DNA of 64,000 nt, taken from assembly GCF_009707955.1 (NCBI RefSeq), contig NZ_WMDQ01000014.1, forward strand, positions 1 to 64,000. The letters are read 5' to 3'. The notes beneath the pieces are model-generated. The model ran no database searches. It was not told the origin of the DNA and saw nothing but the letters and a program-made list of their open reading frames with translations. Shown piece after piece: positions 18,012 through 26,035 of the stretch (the first letter of the stretch is position 1; the number at the start of each line of letters is the position of its first letter). Both the position numbers and the translations under genes were made by a program. Source of the DNA: Flavobacterium sp. LC2016-13 (GTDB lineage: Bacteria > Bacteroidota > Bacteroidia > Flavobacteriales > Flavobacteriaceae).

Positions 18012-18062
18012 AATTGTTAATTGTTAATTGTTAATTGTTAATTGTTAATTGTTAATTGTTAA
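18012..18062. repeat. tandem heptamer, seven copies of AATTGTT
   Basis: Seven uninterrupted copies of the 7-base unit AATTGTT lie five bases after the kinase stop codon. The unit is not a multiple of three and lies outside coding sequence. Copy number is likely to vary between strains through replication slippage. Confidence 0.9.
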
Positions 18063-18207
18063 AAGAAAAAAATATTAAAAAATTTAGCCAATCTTAACTC
18101 AACTATCTTATTTAAAACCCAGAAATTAATTTTCGCTTAAGGTTCAATTAAGCATAAAATACCTACGTCGAACATTCGTTACTATTGCAAAATATAACGA
18201 CAAAAAA

Positions 18208-18969
18208 ATGTTTTACAAAACGATTTCTCTGGTATTTCTGTTTGGGTTATTTTCTGCGAATGCACAACAAAATGATTCCATTACAAAAATTGACAGCACT
18301 TCAAATCATTTAAAATTTAACTACAAAAAATTAATTATTCCGAGTATTTTAATTGGGTATGGTGTTATTGGTCTTGAAAGTGATCAGTTGCTGAGTTTCA
18401 ATTCGCAAATTAAAAAAGAAGTTACGGAAGATATAGACGAGAAAATTACTATTGATGATTTCTCTCAATACGCGCCTGCAGCATCTGTTTATGCCTTGAA
18501 TGCATTTGGTATAAAAGGTAAAAACAATATGCGGGATCGCTCGGTAATATTTGTGACTTCGTACGCAATTATGGCGACAACAATTTTGAGTTTAAAATCG
18601 ATTGTGCATGAAGAAAGACCTGACGGGAGTTCTAACAATTCTTTTCCTTCCGGACATACTGCAACTGCTTTTGCCGGAGCTGAGTTTTTATGGCAGGAAT
18701 ACAAGGACAAATCGATTTGGTACGGAATTGCCGGTTATGCTGTTGCAACCGGAACGGGATTATTTAGAATTTATAATAACCGCCATTGGTTAACCGATGT
18801 TGCTGCCGGAGCGGGAATTGGGATTTTGAGCACTAAACTAGCATATTGGATGAATCCTTATATTACTAAAAAATTATTCAAATCGTCTTCTGAAATTAAA
18901 TCAACTTCTATGGTTGCTCCTTTTTATAATGGGCAGCAATATGGTTTGAGTTTTGTTAAGGTTTTTTAG
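18208..18969 (+). CDS. secreted PAP2-family phosphatase
   Basis: A 253-residue protein with a signal peptide (MFYKTISLVFLFGLFSANAQ) and a PAP2 (type 2 phosphatidic acid phosphatase) domain. The three catalytic motifs are present: KSIVHEERP near 132, FPSGHT near 147 and the R-x5-H-x3-D motif RIYNNRHWLTD near 192. The likely substrates are lipid phosphates such as undecaprenyl diphosphate or lipid A phosphates, acting on the periplasmic side. It is a single gene in its own unit; an inverted repeat follows directly and separates it from the convergent repressor gene. Confidence 0.88.
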   Translation: MFYKTISLVFLFGLFSANAQQNDSITKIDSTSNHLKFNYKKLIIPSILIGYGVIGLESDQLLSFNSQIKKEVTEDIDEKITIDDFSQYAPAASVYALNAFGIKGKNNMRDRSVIFVTSYAIMATTILSLKSIVHEERPDGSSNNSFPSGHTATAFAGAEFLWQEYKDKSIWYGIAGYAVATGTGLFRIYNNRHWLTDVAAGAGIGILSTKLAYWMNPYITKKLFKSSSEIKSTSMVAPFYNGQQYGLSFVKVF

Positions 18970-18975
18970 GATTTT

Positions 18976-19027
18976 TTGCCACAAATTCACGAATTTTAAT
19001 TTAAAATAATTCGTGAATTCGTGGCAA
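18976..19027. repeat. inverted repeat TTGCCACAAATTCACGAATT, possible shared terminator
   Basis: The left arm TTGCCACAAATTCACGAATT pairs with AATTCGTGAATTCGTGGCAA. It lies exactly between two convergent genes, so it may end transcripts from both sides. It is a second copy of the 14807-14854 family. Confidence 0.75.
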
Positions 19028-19035
19028 TAACTTTT

Positions 19036-19809
19036 TTAAGTATTCGAAGTATTATTCTTAATTTCTCTAACTTCTCTTTTCAATTCTAAAAGTAAATCCT
19101 TCATTGCTCCAGTTTCCGTTATTTCTTGTTTTTTGTCTGATCGGCCTATGTTGCATTCGTATTCCCAAATCTCTAAAATATCAGAAGCTTTCACTTCAAA
19201 ATTCGGGTAAAAACTATTATCTGATTCTAAGACCAAAGCGTTCTTTTTATTTTTATTGAGACGTTTGTAAACCATTCCTTCGCTTTTGGTTATCAAGATA
19301 TAAGTCTTTCCATCCATCACTTCTCCCAGCCTTTCTACATAACGACCAATAATAATTGAACCATCTTCATGCGGAGGCATCGAATCGCCTTCAACAGGAA
19401 AACCTCTGTGTTTACCCGGTCCTAAAAATGGAAGAGAAACCTGTTGTAAACTTTCGATATATTCCGGATCAGCATAGCCGTTTAGATAACCTGCTTTTGC
19501 TTTTTGGGATACGATTTCGATATAATTTTCTCCAAATTGATCGACCTGGATTGGTAAAATGAGTCGGTTGCCTTCCAGTTTTATTAAATTTTCCACGTCA
19601 ATTTTACGAACATCAACAGACAATAACAAGTCAATGCTCATGTGAAAATATAAAGCAATCTGCTTTAAAATATCATACGGTGCTTCCGAAGTTCCATCTT
19701 CGTATTTAACGTATCTTCCTCTTGTAATACTTAGGTTTCCAGCTAATTTCTCCTGCGATATTTTATGCTTAACCCTTAATGCTCTGATGTTGTCTGAAAA
19801 TAAGGACAT
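19036..19809 (-). CDS. LexA-like XRE/S24 self-cleaving repressor
   Basis: A 257-residue repressor. It has an N-terminal XRE helix-turn-helix (ISQEKLAGNLSITRGRYVKYE) and a C-terminal S24 (LexA/UmuD-type) peptidase with the likely cleavage site Ala106-Gly107 (KAKAGY), Ser143 (EGDSM) and Lys182 (MVYKRL). The Ala-Ser and Ser-Lys spacings are close to LexA. The open frame runs 92 codons further upstream, but that part overlaps the divergent umuD gene; MSLFSDNIRALR at 19809 is the natural start. It is divergent from umuD, with a dyad between them, so it probably represses itself and the umuD-umuC genes until DNA damage triggers cleavage. Confidence 0.88.
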   Translation of the reverse strand: MSLFSDNIRALRVKHKISQEKLAGNLSITRGRYVKYEDGTSEAPYDILKQIALYFHMSIDLLLSVDVRKIDVENLIKLEGNRLILPIQVDQFGENYIEIVSQKAKAGYLNGYADPEYIESLQQVSLPFLGPGKHRGFPVEGDSMPPHEDGSIIIGRYVERLGEVMDGKTYILITKSEGMVYKRLNKNKKNALVLESDNSFYPNFEVKASDILEIWEYECNIGRSDKKQEITETGAMKDLLLELKREVREIKNNTSNT

Positions 19810-19835
19810 AATTAATTTGTTATAATTTGGAACAG

Positions 19836-19843
19836 CAAATATA
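19836..19843 (-). promoter_or_regulatory. -7 promoter element of the repressor gene
   Basis: On the minus strand this reads TATATTTG, matching the Bacteroidota consensus TAnnTTTG, 27 bases before the repressor start. I found no clear -33 TTG. Confidence 0.45.
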
Positions 19844-19845
19844 TG

Positions 19846-19896
19846 AAAAAATGTTATCATCTGTACTAATTTTGCTTTATACAGAAAACATTTTTT
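19846..19896. promoter_or_regulatory. operator-like dyad between the divergent repressor and umuD
   Basis: AAAAAATGTT (19846-19855) mirrors AACATTTTTT (19887-19896), and inside it CTGTA (19861-19865) mirrors TACAG (19880-19884). A -7 element for the plus strand, TAATTTTG, lies at 19867-19874 in the middle of the dyad, and the minus-strand -7 element abuts it at 19836-19843. A protein bound here would block both promoters. The obvious binder is the adjacent XRE/S24 repressor; this is inference. Confidence 0.6.
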
Positions 19897-19906
19897 TGAA
19901 GTGATC

Positions 19907-20356
19907 ATGAAATTGAGAAATATAAATACCACCAAATCAATAGAGTTGTACATTCCGGATGTAAGTTCTGAAATTAAGCTGCCTTTTTTTGACGTTGGTA
20001 TCAGCGCAGGTTTTCCTTCGCCTGCAGATGACTTTATCGAATTATCAATTGATCTCAACAAAGAATTCATCAAGCATAAATACACTACTTATTTTGCCCG
20101 GGTAAAAGGGCATTCTATGAAAAATGCAGGCATTAATGATGGTGATTTATTGATTATTGATAAAAGTCTGGAGCCTCAAAATAATAAAATTGCTGTTTGT
20201 CAAATTGATGGCGAATTTACCGTAAAACGTATCAGGATAGAAAAAGACCTCATCTGGCTTATTGCAGAAAATGAAGATTATCAACCTATAAAAGTAACTC
20301 CGGAAAATAATTTTGTGATTTGGGGAATTGTAATTCATAGTATTAAAACTTTTTGA
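19907..20356 (+). CDS. umuD: UmuD-type self-cleaving subunit of DNA polymerase V
   Basis: A 149-residue S24 protein close to UmuD. The cleavage site Ala34-Gly35 (ISAGFPSPADD), Ser70 (VKGHSM) and Lys107 (EFTVKRI) have the same spacing as Cys24-Gly25, Ser60 and Lys97 in E. coli UmuD (36 and 37 residues). After damage-induced cleavage it should form UmuD'2 and join UmuC for translesion synthesis. A GTG two codons upstream is possible, but the ATG at 19907 fits better. umuC follows after 54 bases. Confidence 0.93.
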   Translation: MKLRNINTTKSIELYIPDVSSEIKLPFFDVGISAGFPSPADDFIELSIDLNKEFIKHKYTTYFARVKGHSMKNAGINDGDLLIIDKSLEPQNNKIAVCQIDGEFTVKRIRIEKDLIWLIAENEDYQPIKVTPENNFVIWGIVIHSIKTF

Positions 20357-20410
20357 GTTTATTGTCAAACTGACAAAAGAGAAATAGAAATAAAAAAACA
20401 CATTTAGAAA

Positions 20411-21670
20411 ATGTTTGCTTTAGTCGATTGTAACAATTTTTATGCTTCTTGTCAAAGAGTATTTGAGCCACGTTTAAGAGGAAAACCTATCGTTATTCTC
20501 TCGAATAATGATGGATGTGTTATTTCGCGGTCTGATGAAGCCAGAGCTTTGGGCATACCAATGGCCATTCCTGCTTTTAAGTATGAATCTGTTTTTAAAG
20601 AAAAAAATATTTTTGTTTATTCTTCTAATTATCCATTGTACGGCGATATGAGCAATCGGGTCATGAACCTGCTTCAAACGTATACGCCCGAAATCGAAAT
20701 TTACAGTATTGATGAAGCTTTCCTGAAATTTTCAGGTTACGATTTATTCGATCTGAATGCATTGGGTTTAAAAATGCGAAAAGAAGTCACACAAGGAACT
20801 GGTATTCCCGTTAGTATAGGTTTTGCGCCTACTAAAGCTTTGTCTAAAATGGCAAATAAAATTGCCCGAAAATTTGCAGATCGTACACAGGGTGTTTATT
20901 GCATTGACTCTGAAGAAAAAAGAATTAAAGCGTTAAAATGGTCTAAAATTGAAGATGTTTGGGGAATTGGAAGAAAACACGCCAAACGACTTAAATTAAA
21001 AAAAGTCAACACGGCTTATGAATTTACCGAGCTTCCGGATGCCTGGGTAAGAAAAGAAATGTCTGTCGTAGGACTTCGGTTAAAGCATGAATTAGAAGGG
21101 AAATCAACTTTAGAATTAGAGGATACGTCAGACCGAAAAATGATTGCAACTACGAGATCTTTCGAAAAAAAATATACTACTTATGAAGAAATCTCTGAAA
21201 GAATCAGCACGTTTACAGCATCTTGTGCAGAAAAATTAAGGCGTCAGGATTGTCATTGTAATATGGTAACTGTTTTTATTCAGACTAGTTTTTTAAAGAA
21301 TGAGCAATCTCATTACTCACGAAGTATTACCATTACGACTGATTTTCCAACCAATTCGACAATAGAGCTTAATGAGGCCGCACAAAAAGGATTTAAAGCT
21401 ATTTTTAAAAATGGATATCGCTATAAAAAAGCCGGTGTAATTGTAATGGGCTTGACGCCAAATAGTGAAACGCAGCTTAATTTATTCGAAACTTCAAATC
21501 CTAAACATGAACCTTTAATGAGGGTAATTGATAAAATGAATCAGAGTTATGGTAATAATAAAATTAAATTCGGAGTGCAGTCCTTAGGACGGCAATGGAA
21601 AATGAAGCAGAATAGATTATCTCCCAAGTTTTCTACTTCACTAAAAGATGTTATTACGGTTAAAGTTTAA
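20411..21670 (+). CDS. umuC: UmuC, Y-family translesion DNA polymerase V catalytic subunit
   Basis: A 419-residue Y-family polymerase. The palm residues are VDCNNFYASC at the N-terminus (Asp6) and YSIDEAF near 98-104 (Asp and Glu). The length and the C-terminal DUF4113-like tail match UmuC rather than DinB. The stretch TQLNLFE contains a canonical sliding-clamp-binding motif (QLxLF). With the adjacent umuD it would copy past lesions at low fidelity. Co-transcription with umuD is likely (54-base gap, same strand). Confidence 0.96.
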   Translation: MFALVDCNNFYASCQRVFEPRLRGKPIVILSNNDGCVISRSDEARALGIPMAIPAFKYESVFKEKNIFVYSSNYPLYGDMSNRVMNLLQTYTPEIEIYSIDEAFLKFSGYDLFDLNALGLKMRKEVTQGTGIPVSIGFAPTKALSKMANKIARKFADRTQGVYCIDSEEKRIKALKWSKIEDVWGIGRKHAKRLKLKKVNTAYEFTELPDAWVRKEMSVVGLRLKHELEGKSTLELEDTSDRKMIATTRSFEKKYTTYEEISERISTFTASCAEKLRRQDCHCNMVTVFIQTSFLKNEQSHYSRSITITTDFPTNSTIELNEAAQKGFKAIFKNGYRYKKAGVIVMGLTPNSETQLNLFETSNPKHEPLMRVIDKMNQSYGNNKIKFGVQSLGRQWKMKQNRLSPKFSTSLKDVITVKV

Positions 21671-21755
21671 TTTTTTCAGATAAAAAATAAGCCTATTACA
21701 TATTTTAAATTTTATTAAAACAACAGAAAAACAATCGATTTTACGTTAAATACAG

Positions 21756-23135
21756 ATGAAAAAGCAAGAATATGCCATAGTAGATATTGAAACCACAGGC
21801 GGCAATGCCAGTGGAAGCCGTATTACAGAAATTGCGATCATCATTCATGACGGAACAAGCGTAATCGACCGCTTTGAAACACTTGTAAATCCGGAAAGAG
21901 AAATACCAATTTCTATTTTTGGATTTACAGGCATTAATAATGAAATGGTGGCTAATGCACCTATTTTTGATGACATTTCAGAGCAAGTATTAGAAATGCT
22001 TACTGATCGTGTTTTTGTTGCTCATAATGTAAACTTCGATTATTCATTTGTACGTCATCAGCTTGAACAAGCAGGTTTTAAATGGACGGCAAGAAAGCTA
22101 TGCACTGTTCGTGCAGCCAGAAAAATTAAACCTGGATTAGGATCATACAGTTTAGGGAATCTTTGCAAGTCGCTGGATATATCTTTAGAAAACAGACATC
22201 GTGCCGGTGGTGATGCAGATGCTACTGCTGTATTGTTTTCCCGATTGCTGGAATGGGACGATGAGGGACATATTAGTAAAATGATCAAAAATACGGCGCA
22301 AGATCAACGTTTACCGCCTAATCTTCCTCCTGATGATTTTAATAATTTACCTGAAAAACCAGGTGTATATTATTTTTATAATGAGGTTAAAAAAGTTATT
22401 TATGTGGGAAAGGCAATCAATTTAAAAAAGCGTGTAGCTTCTCATTTTAGTGGTCATAAGATTAATCCGCAAAGACAACATTTCTTACGGGATATTTATT
22501 CAATTTCTTTTGAAGTTTGCGGCAACGAATTAATGGCCCTGCTATTAGAATGTACAGAAATTAAGCATCTTTGGCCAACATATAATAGGGCTTTAAAGCG
22601 ATTTGAACCAAAATTTGGATTGTATCAATATGAAGCCCGCAACGGATATAAATATCTTGCAATTGGAAAACTCAATAAATTTCAGTCGTGCATTGAGCAT
22701 TTCAGCAGTATACACGAAGGAACAAATATACTACGGAGTCTGGCAGAACAATTTGAAATTGATTATAGATTTTGTAAATATTCAAGACCTGAAGAAGGAG
22801 AAATATTTCAAAATAATGATATAAAAGATTTACCGGATGTTTCGCTTCACAATGAGCAAGTCGACAATGCTATTGATTTTTTATTAAACAACAGACCTAC
22901 TTTTGCGATTATAGAAAAAGGAAGAACAACAGAAGAAAGAAGTTGTATCTGGATAGAAAATGGTCATTTTTATGGCATGGGATATATTCCATCAGATGTT
23001 GCCATTACTGATCCGGCAGAAGTAAAAAATTATGCTACGCCTTATAAAAGCAATCAATACATTGTGCAATTGATTTTTGCTTACGCAGAAAAATACCCGC
23101 GCAAAGTATTCTTTAACAAAAAGTTTCTGAAATAA
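21756..23135 (+). CDS. DnaQ-like exonuclease fused to a UvrC-type GIY-YIG nuclease domain
   Basis: A 459-residue fusion. The N-terminal DEDDh exonuclease domain has Asp10 and Glu12 (IVDIETTGG), HNVNFDYSF and HRAGGDADAT. From about residue 195 a GIY-YIG domain follows (KPGVYYFYNEVKKVIYVGKAINLKKRVASHF), as in the N-terminus of UvrC and Cho. The last 200 residues show no UvrC-type helix-hairpin-helix. Such DnaQ/UvrC hybrids are known in Bacteroidota and actinobacteria and are presumed to act in excision repair. It sits 85 bases after umuC in the DNA-damage cassette. Confidence 0.88.
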   Translation: MKKQEYAIVDIETTGGNASGSRITEIAIIIHDGTSVIDRFETLVNPEREIPISIFGFTGINNEMVANAPIFDDISEQVLEMLTDRVFVAHNVNFDYSFVRHQLEQAGFKWTARKLCTVRAARKIKPGLGSYSLGNLCKSLDISLENRHRAGGDADATAVLFSRLLEWDDEGHISKMIKNTAQDQRLPPNLPPDDFNNLPEKPGVYYFYNEVKKVIYVGKAINLKKRVASHFSGHKINPQRQHFLRDIYSISFEVCGNELMALLLECTEIKHLWPTYNRALKRFEPKFGLYQYEARNGYKYLAIGKLNKFQSCIEHFSSIHEGTNILRSLAEQFEIDYRFCKYSRPEEGEIFQNNDIKDLPDVSLHNEQVDNAIDFLLNNRPTFAIIEKGRTTEERSCIWIENGHFYGMGYIPSDVAITDPAEVKNYATPYKSNQYIVQLIFAYAEKYPRKVFFNKKFLK

Positions 23136-23205
23136 GAACATGAATTCCTGTAAATATTAATGCCTAAAAGCTGTAAATTTAACAATACAACTAATTGAAT
23201 GTCAA

Positions 23206-23982
23206 ATGAAAATAGCAACTTATAACGTAAATGGAGTCAATGGCCGCTTAAATGTTTTATTACGTTGGCTTAAAGAAGCTAAACCAGATGTTGTTTGCCT
23301 GCAGGAATTAAAAGCGCCACAAGATAATTTTCCTGTTCAGGCTATTAATGATGCGGGGTACAATGCTATTTGGCATGGACAAAAGCAATGGAATGGTGTT
23401 GCAATTCTCGCCCTTAATATGGAGATTGAGGAAGTAACACGTATTCTTCCGGGTGATGAAGACGATATTCAAAGTCGTTATATCGAAGCTTTAATTAACG
23501 GAGTTGTTATCGCATGTCTTTATCTTCCAAACGGAAATCCTGCGCCGGGTCCAAAATTAGAATACAAGTTAAAATGGTTTGACCGTTTGGCTGATCGCAC
23601 CAAAACACTGCTTAGTTTAAAAACACCCGTAATAATAGTTGGCGATTTTAATGTTATGCCAACAGAATTGGATGTTTATAAACCTGAAAAATGGATAAAC
23701 GATGCTCTTTTCAGGCCTGAAGTTCGAAAAGCTTTTAAAGATATTGTCTCGCAAGGTTGGACAGATGCAATTAGAAAATTATATCCTGATGAGAAAATTT
23801 ACACGTTTTGGGATTATTTTAGAAATGCTTATGAACGAGATGCAGGTCTTAGAATTGATCATTTTTTACTAAGTCCACAAATAGCGACAGCATTACGCTC
23901 TGGCGGAGTTGACCGCCATGTGCGCGGCTGGGAAAAAACAAGTGACCATGCTCCGGTATGGATTGAAATTGATAAAAAATAA
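23206..23982 (+). CDS. xth: exodeoxyribonuclease III / AP endonuclease
   Basis: A 258-residue ExoIII-family nuclease that cuts at abasic sites and removes nucleotides from 3' ends. The active-site segments are present: MKIATYNVNGVNGR at the start, CLQELKAP (metal Glu near 34), VVGDFNVMPTELD (Asp and Asn near 147-149), RIDHFLLS and the C-terminal SDHAPVW. The length is normal. The next gene, alkB-like, starts directly at the base after its stop codon, so the two are translationally linked. Two direct CTGTAAAT words lie upstream (23148 and 23171). Confidence 0.94.
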   Translation: MKIATYNVNGVNGRLNVLLRWLKEAKPDVVCLQELKAPQDNFPVQAINDAGYNAIWHGQKQWNGVAILALNMEIEEVTRILPGDEDDIQSRYIEALINGVVIACLYLPNGNPAPGPKLEYKLKWFDRLADRTKTLLSLKTPVIIVGDFNVMPTELDVYKPEKWINDALFRPEVRKAFKDIVSQGWTDAIRKLYPDEKIYTFWDYFRNAYERDAGLRIDHFLLSPQIATALRSGGVDRHVRGWEKTSDHAPVWIEIDKK

Positions 23983-24618
23983 ATGGAAACAATGACACTA
24001 TTTAGCGACACCGAATTATTTACCACAGGTTTGGGAGGAAAAAAAGTTTTTGACATTCCTGACTCTGAATTGATTTTGATTGAAAACTTCTTTACTAAAG
24101 AAGAATCTGATCGTTTTTATGAAAAACTCCTTCATCAGACAAAATGGAGAGAATATGAAATGGAAATGTATGATAAAACTGTAACAGCTCCCAGAATGAT
24201 TTCCTGGTATGAAGACAAAGATAATGATGGAGCAGACCCGAATGGTCCTGACTGGACTTATGAATTGTTAACTATTAGAAGCCGGGTAGAAAAAGAAACT
24301 CAACTTGACTTTAATAGTGTCTTGCTTAATCTATACAGAAATGGCAAAGACAGCGTAAGCTGGCATAGCGACAAGGAACATAATACGGGACCAAACCAAA
24401 TTATTGCTTCGGTAACTTTTGGTGAAACCAGAATGTTTAGATTGCGTCATAAATTTCGAAAAGAGATTCCGCAAGTCGAAATTCCGCTGCATCATGGTTC
24501 TTTTTTATTGATGGCAGGAACTACAAATAGTTTTTGGCAACACCAGGTTCCTAAAACGGCTAAAAATGTATTACCCAGAATAAATTTAACTTTTAGAAGG
24601 GTAAATCGAAAAATATGA
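23983..24618 (+). CDS. AlkB-like 2-oxoglutarate/Fe(II) DNA-repair dioxygenase
   Basis: A 211-residue dioxygenase. The iron ligands are His128 and Asp130 (WHSDKE) and His187 (WQHQVPK); 2-oxoglutarate binding is supported by Arg199 and Arg205 in RINLTFR. PRMISWYED near 70 matches the nucleotide-recognition loop of the ALKBH2/3-like group. It should remove alkyl groups from DNA or RNA bases by oxidation. The start codon immediately follows the xth stop, making it the final gene of the damage-response run. No Ada-type regulator is near. Confidence 0.9.
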   Translation: METMTLFSDTELFTTGLGGKKVFDIPDSELILIENFFTKEESDRFYEKLLHQTKWREYEMEMYDKTVTAPRMISWYEDKDNDGADPNGPDWTYELLTIRSRVEKETQLDFNSVLLNLYRNGKDSVSWHSDKEHNTGPNQIIASVTFGETRMFRLRHKFRKEIPQVEIPLHHGSFLLMAGTTNSFWQHQVPKTAKNVLPRINLTFRRVNRKI

Positions 24619-24739
24619 TTTTTGATCCATGATTTTAGAAATTACATACTTATGATTCTTTTTGAGTGAAAATTCCTTGCCAAAAAGTTAAAACATCCAC
24701 AGTATGAACCTTTTATTAGGCAACCCTTATCTTTTTTAC

Positions 24740-24747
24740 TACTTTTG
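24740..24747 (+). promoter_or_regulatory. -7 promoter element before the DUF1810 gene
   Basis: TACTTTTG matches the consensus TAnnTTTG exactly and lies 30 bases before the start at 24777. The same octamer precedes prfC at 47075. No convincing -33 element was seen. Confidence 0.55.
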
Positions 24748-24776
24748 CAACCCTTTTTTATAAATACAATATTACG

Positions 24777-25238
24777 ATGTCATATTCAAATAATGATTTA
24801 ACGCGTTTTTTAGATGCGCAAAACAAACTTTATCTTACTGCTCTTTCTGAAATTAGTAAAGGGAAAAAAGAAACACACTGGATGTGGTTCATTTTTCCTC
24901 AAATAAAAGGGCTTGGCACTAGTGATACTGCAAATCTTTATGCGATTGCGGATTTAAAAGAGGCAACCGAATTTTTAGAACACCCGATTTTAGGAAAACA
25001 TCTTATCGAAATTTCAGAACTGTTTTTAACTTTTAAAAGAAAATCTGCAGATGGTATTTTAGGAGACTTAGATGCGAGAAAATTACGTTCTTCAATGACA
25101 CTTTTTTCTTTGGCAGAAAACACAAATCCTGTATTTCAGGAAATATTAGATGCTTTCTTCTCTGGTGAACTAGATCCCCTTACAATGTCTATTATTAATT
25201 CAACTATAAAATCTTCTATTGAGCCTTCTGTTGTATAA
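24777..25238 (+). CDS. DUF1810 family protein
   Basis: A 153-residue cytoplasmic protein. DUF1810 features are the N-terminal RFLDAQNKLYLTALSEI, the motif HWMWFIFPQIKGLG near 34-47 and the late KLRSSMTLFSLA. The family is widespread and mostly helical, and its biochemical role is not established. It has its own promoter element and its own terminator (25260-25294), so it is a single-gene unit. Although it follows the repair genes, the separate promoter gives no reason to assign it to the same response. Confidence 0.87.
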   Translation: MSYSNNDLTRFLDAQNKLYLTALSEISKGKKETHWMWFIFPQIKGLGTSDTANLYAIADLKEATEFLEHPILGKHLIEISELFLTFKRKSADGILGDLDARKLRSSMTLFSLAENTNPVFQEILDAFFSGELDPLTMSIINSTIKSSIEPSVV

Positions 25239-25259
25239 GGTATCATTGATTTTTAAATC

Positions 25260-25294
25260 AAAAGACACTGCATAATTGTAGTGTCTTTTTTTTT
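25260..25294 (+). terminator. intrinsic terminator of the DUF1810 gene
   Basis: AAAGACACT pairs with AGTGTCTTT around a 10-base loop, followed by a run of T. Confidence 0.88.
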
Positions 25295-25365
25295 ACAAGT
25301 TTGCCAGTTCTTTTTGCACGCGGATTATACAGTTTTTTGCTTATAATCTTCTTATGAAACCAACT

Positions 25366-25450
25366 GCCCTAGCCCTGATAGTAGTGGAAATCCTTTTGTT
25401 TTTTTCTTTAAAAAACAAAAGATTGAAACGGATAGCAGGAAATAGCTCCT
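25366..25450 (+). repeat. structured interspersed element, copy 3
   Basis: The ends GCCCTAGCCCTGATAG and GGATAGCAGGAAATAGCTCCT match copies 1 and 2. The CCCG/CGGG pair of the other copies is here CCTG opposite CAGG, a compensated base-pair change. The centre is TTTTG-T-run against AAAACAAAAG. It lies in a 461-base gap (25239-25699) with no gene. Confidence 0.72.
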
Positions 25451-25699
25451 TATTAAATTCTAAACTCAACATCTCAAAAGTTATAAATCTCTTTGTTCCT
25501 ATATTCTTTACTGTCTTGAAATTTCACTAAACTTAATTTGATTAACGAAATATAGTATTTCATATTAGGCTAAACAATGAAAACTCTCTGATTATTAATG
25601 TTTTTTACTGTGGCACATATATTGGTTTTAAAGCATTGTTATTGCAAGCTGCTACTGAACTGAAAAATATTTAAAATAATTACCTTAAACTGAAATAGT

Positions 25700-25927
25700 A
25701 TGAAAACAACTTCTAAAAATGTAATGTCGGTTACTCACACTTGTTGGAATGAATGGGTGAAATATTTTGAAGAAAACGGCTGTGATGAGTTTCAAGAACC
25801 AAACCATAACTTCTTACTTTTAGATGCGTGGAAAGAAAATGCAGATTTTATCGCGAATTGGGTCGACAATGTTTTAGTTGATCTGGATTTTCCGAAAAGG
25901 AAAATTTTGACTAATTCTTTTAATTAA
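25700..25927 (+). pseudogene. internally deleted relic of an alpha/beta hydrolase
   Basis: This 75-codon frame reads like the two ends of the hydrolase at 3120-3905 joined together. Its residues 9-27 (MSVTHTCWNEWVKYFEENG) match that protein's HSCWKEWIVFFRDKG region. Directly after, NHNFLLLDAWKENADFIANWV matches its C-terminal NHFVLGQPNWEKVALFIVNWI. About 200 residues in between, including the nucleophile elbow, are missing, with the frame kept. It cannot be an active hydrolase. It is most likely a deletion remnant; expression as a small protein cannot be excluded. Confidence 0.75.
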
Positions 25928-25951
25928 GTTTCTTGCCACAAAGGCACTAAG

Positions 25952-25987
25952 CTCAAAGTTTATTTTTTTTGACTTTGAGTTTTTTTT
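25952..25987 (+). terminator. intrinsic terminator after the hydrolase relic
   Basis: CTCAAAGT pairs with ACTTTGAG across a T-rich loop and is followed by eight T. It begins within a TTGCCACAAAGGCACTAAG repeat word. Confidence 0.75.
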
Positions 25988-26035
25988 AACGAAGATTTTA
26001 AATATTTTAATCTGTGGTAACTTATTACCCAAAAA

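Noticed and set aside
18012..18062. possible CRISPR-like array
   Set aside because: It is a simple head-to-tail 7-base repeat with no spacers and no cas genes nearby.
19810..20085. 92-codon upstream extension of the XRE/S24 repressor
   Set aside because: It overlaps the divergent umuD gene; the helix-turn-helix starts right after the ATG at 19809.
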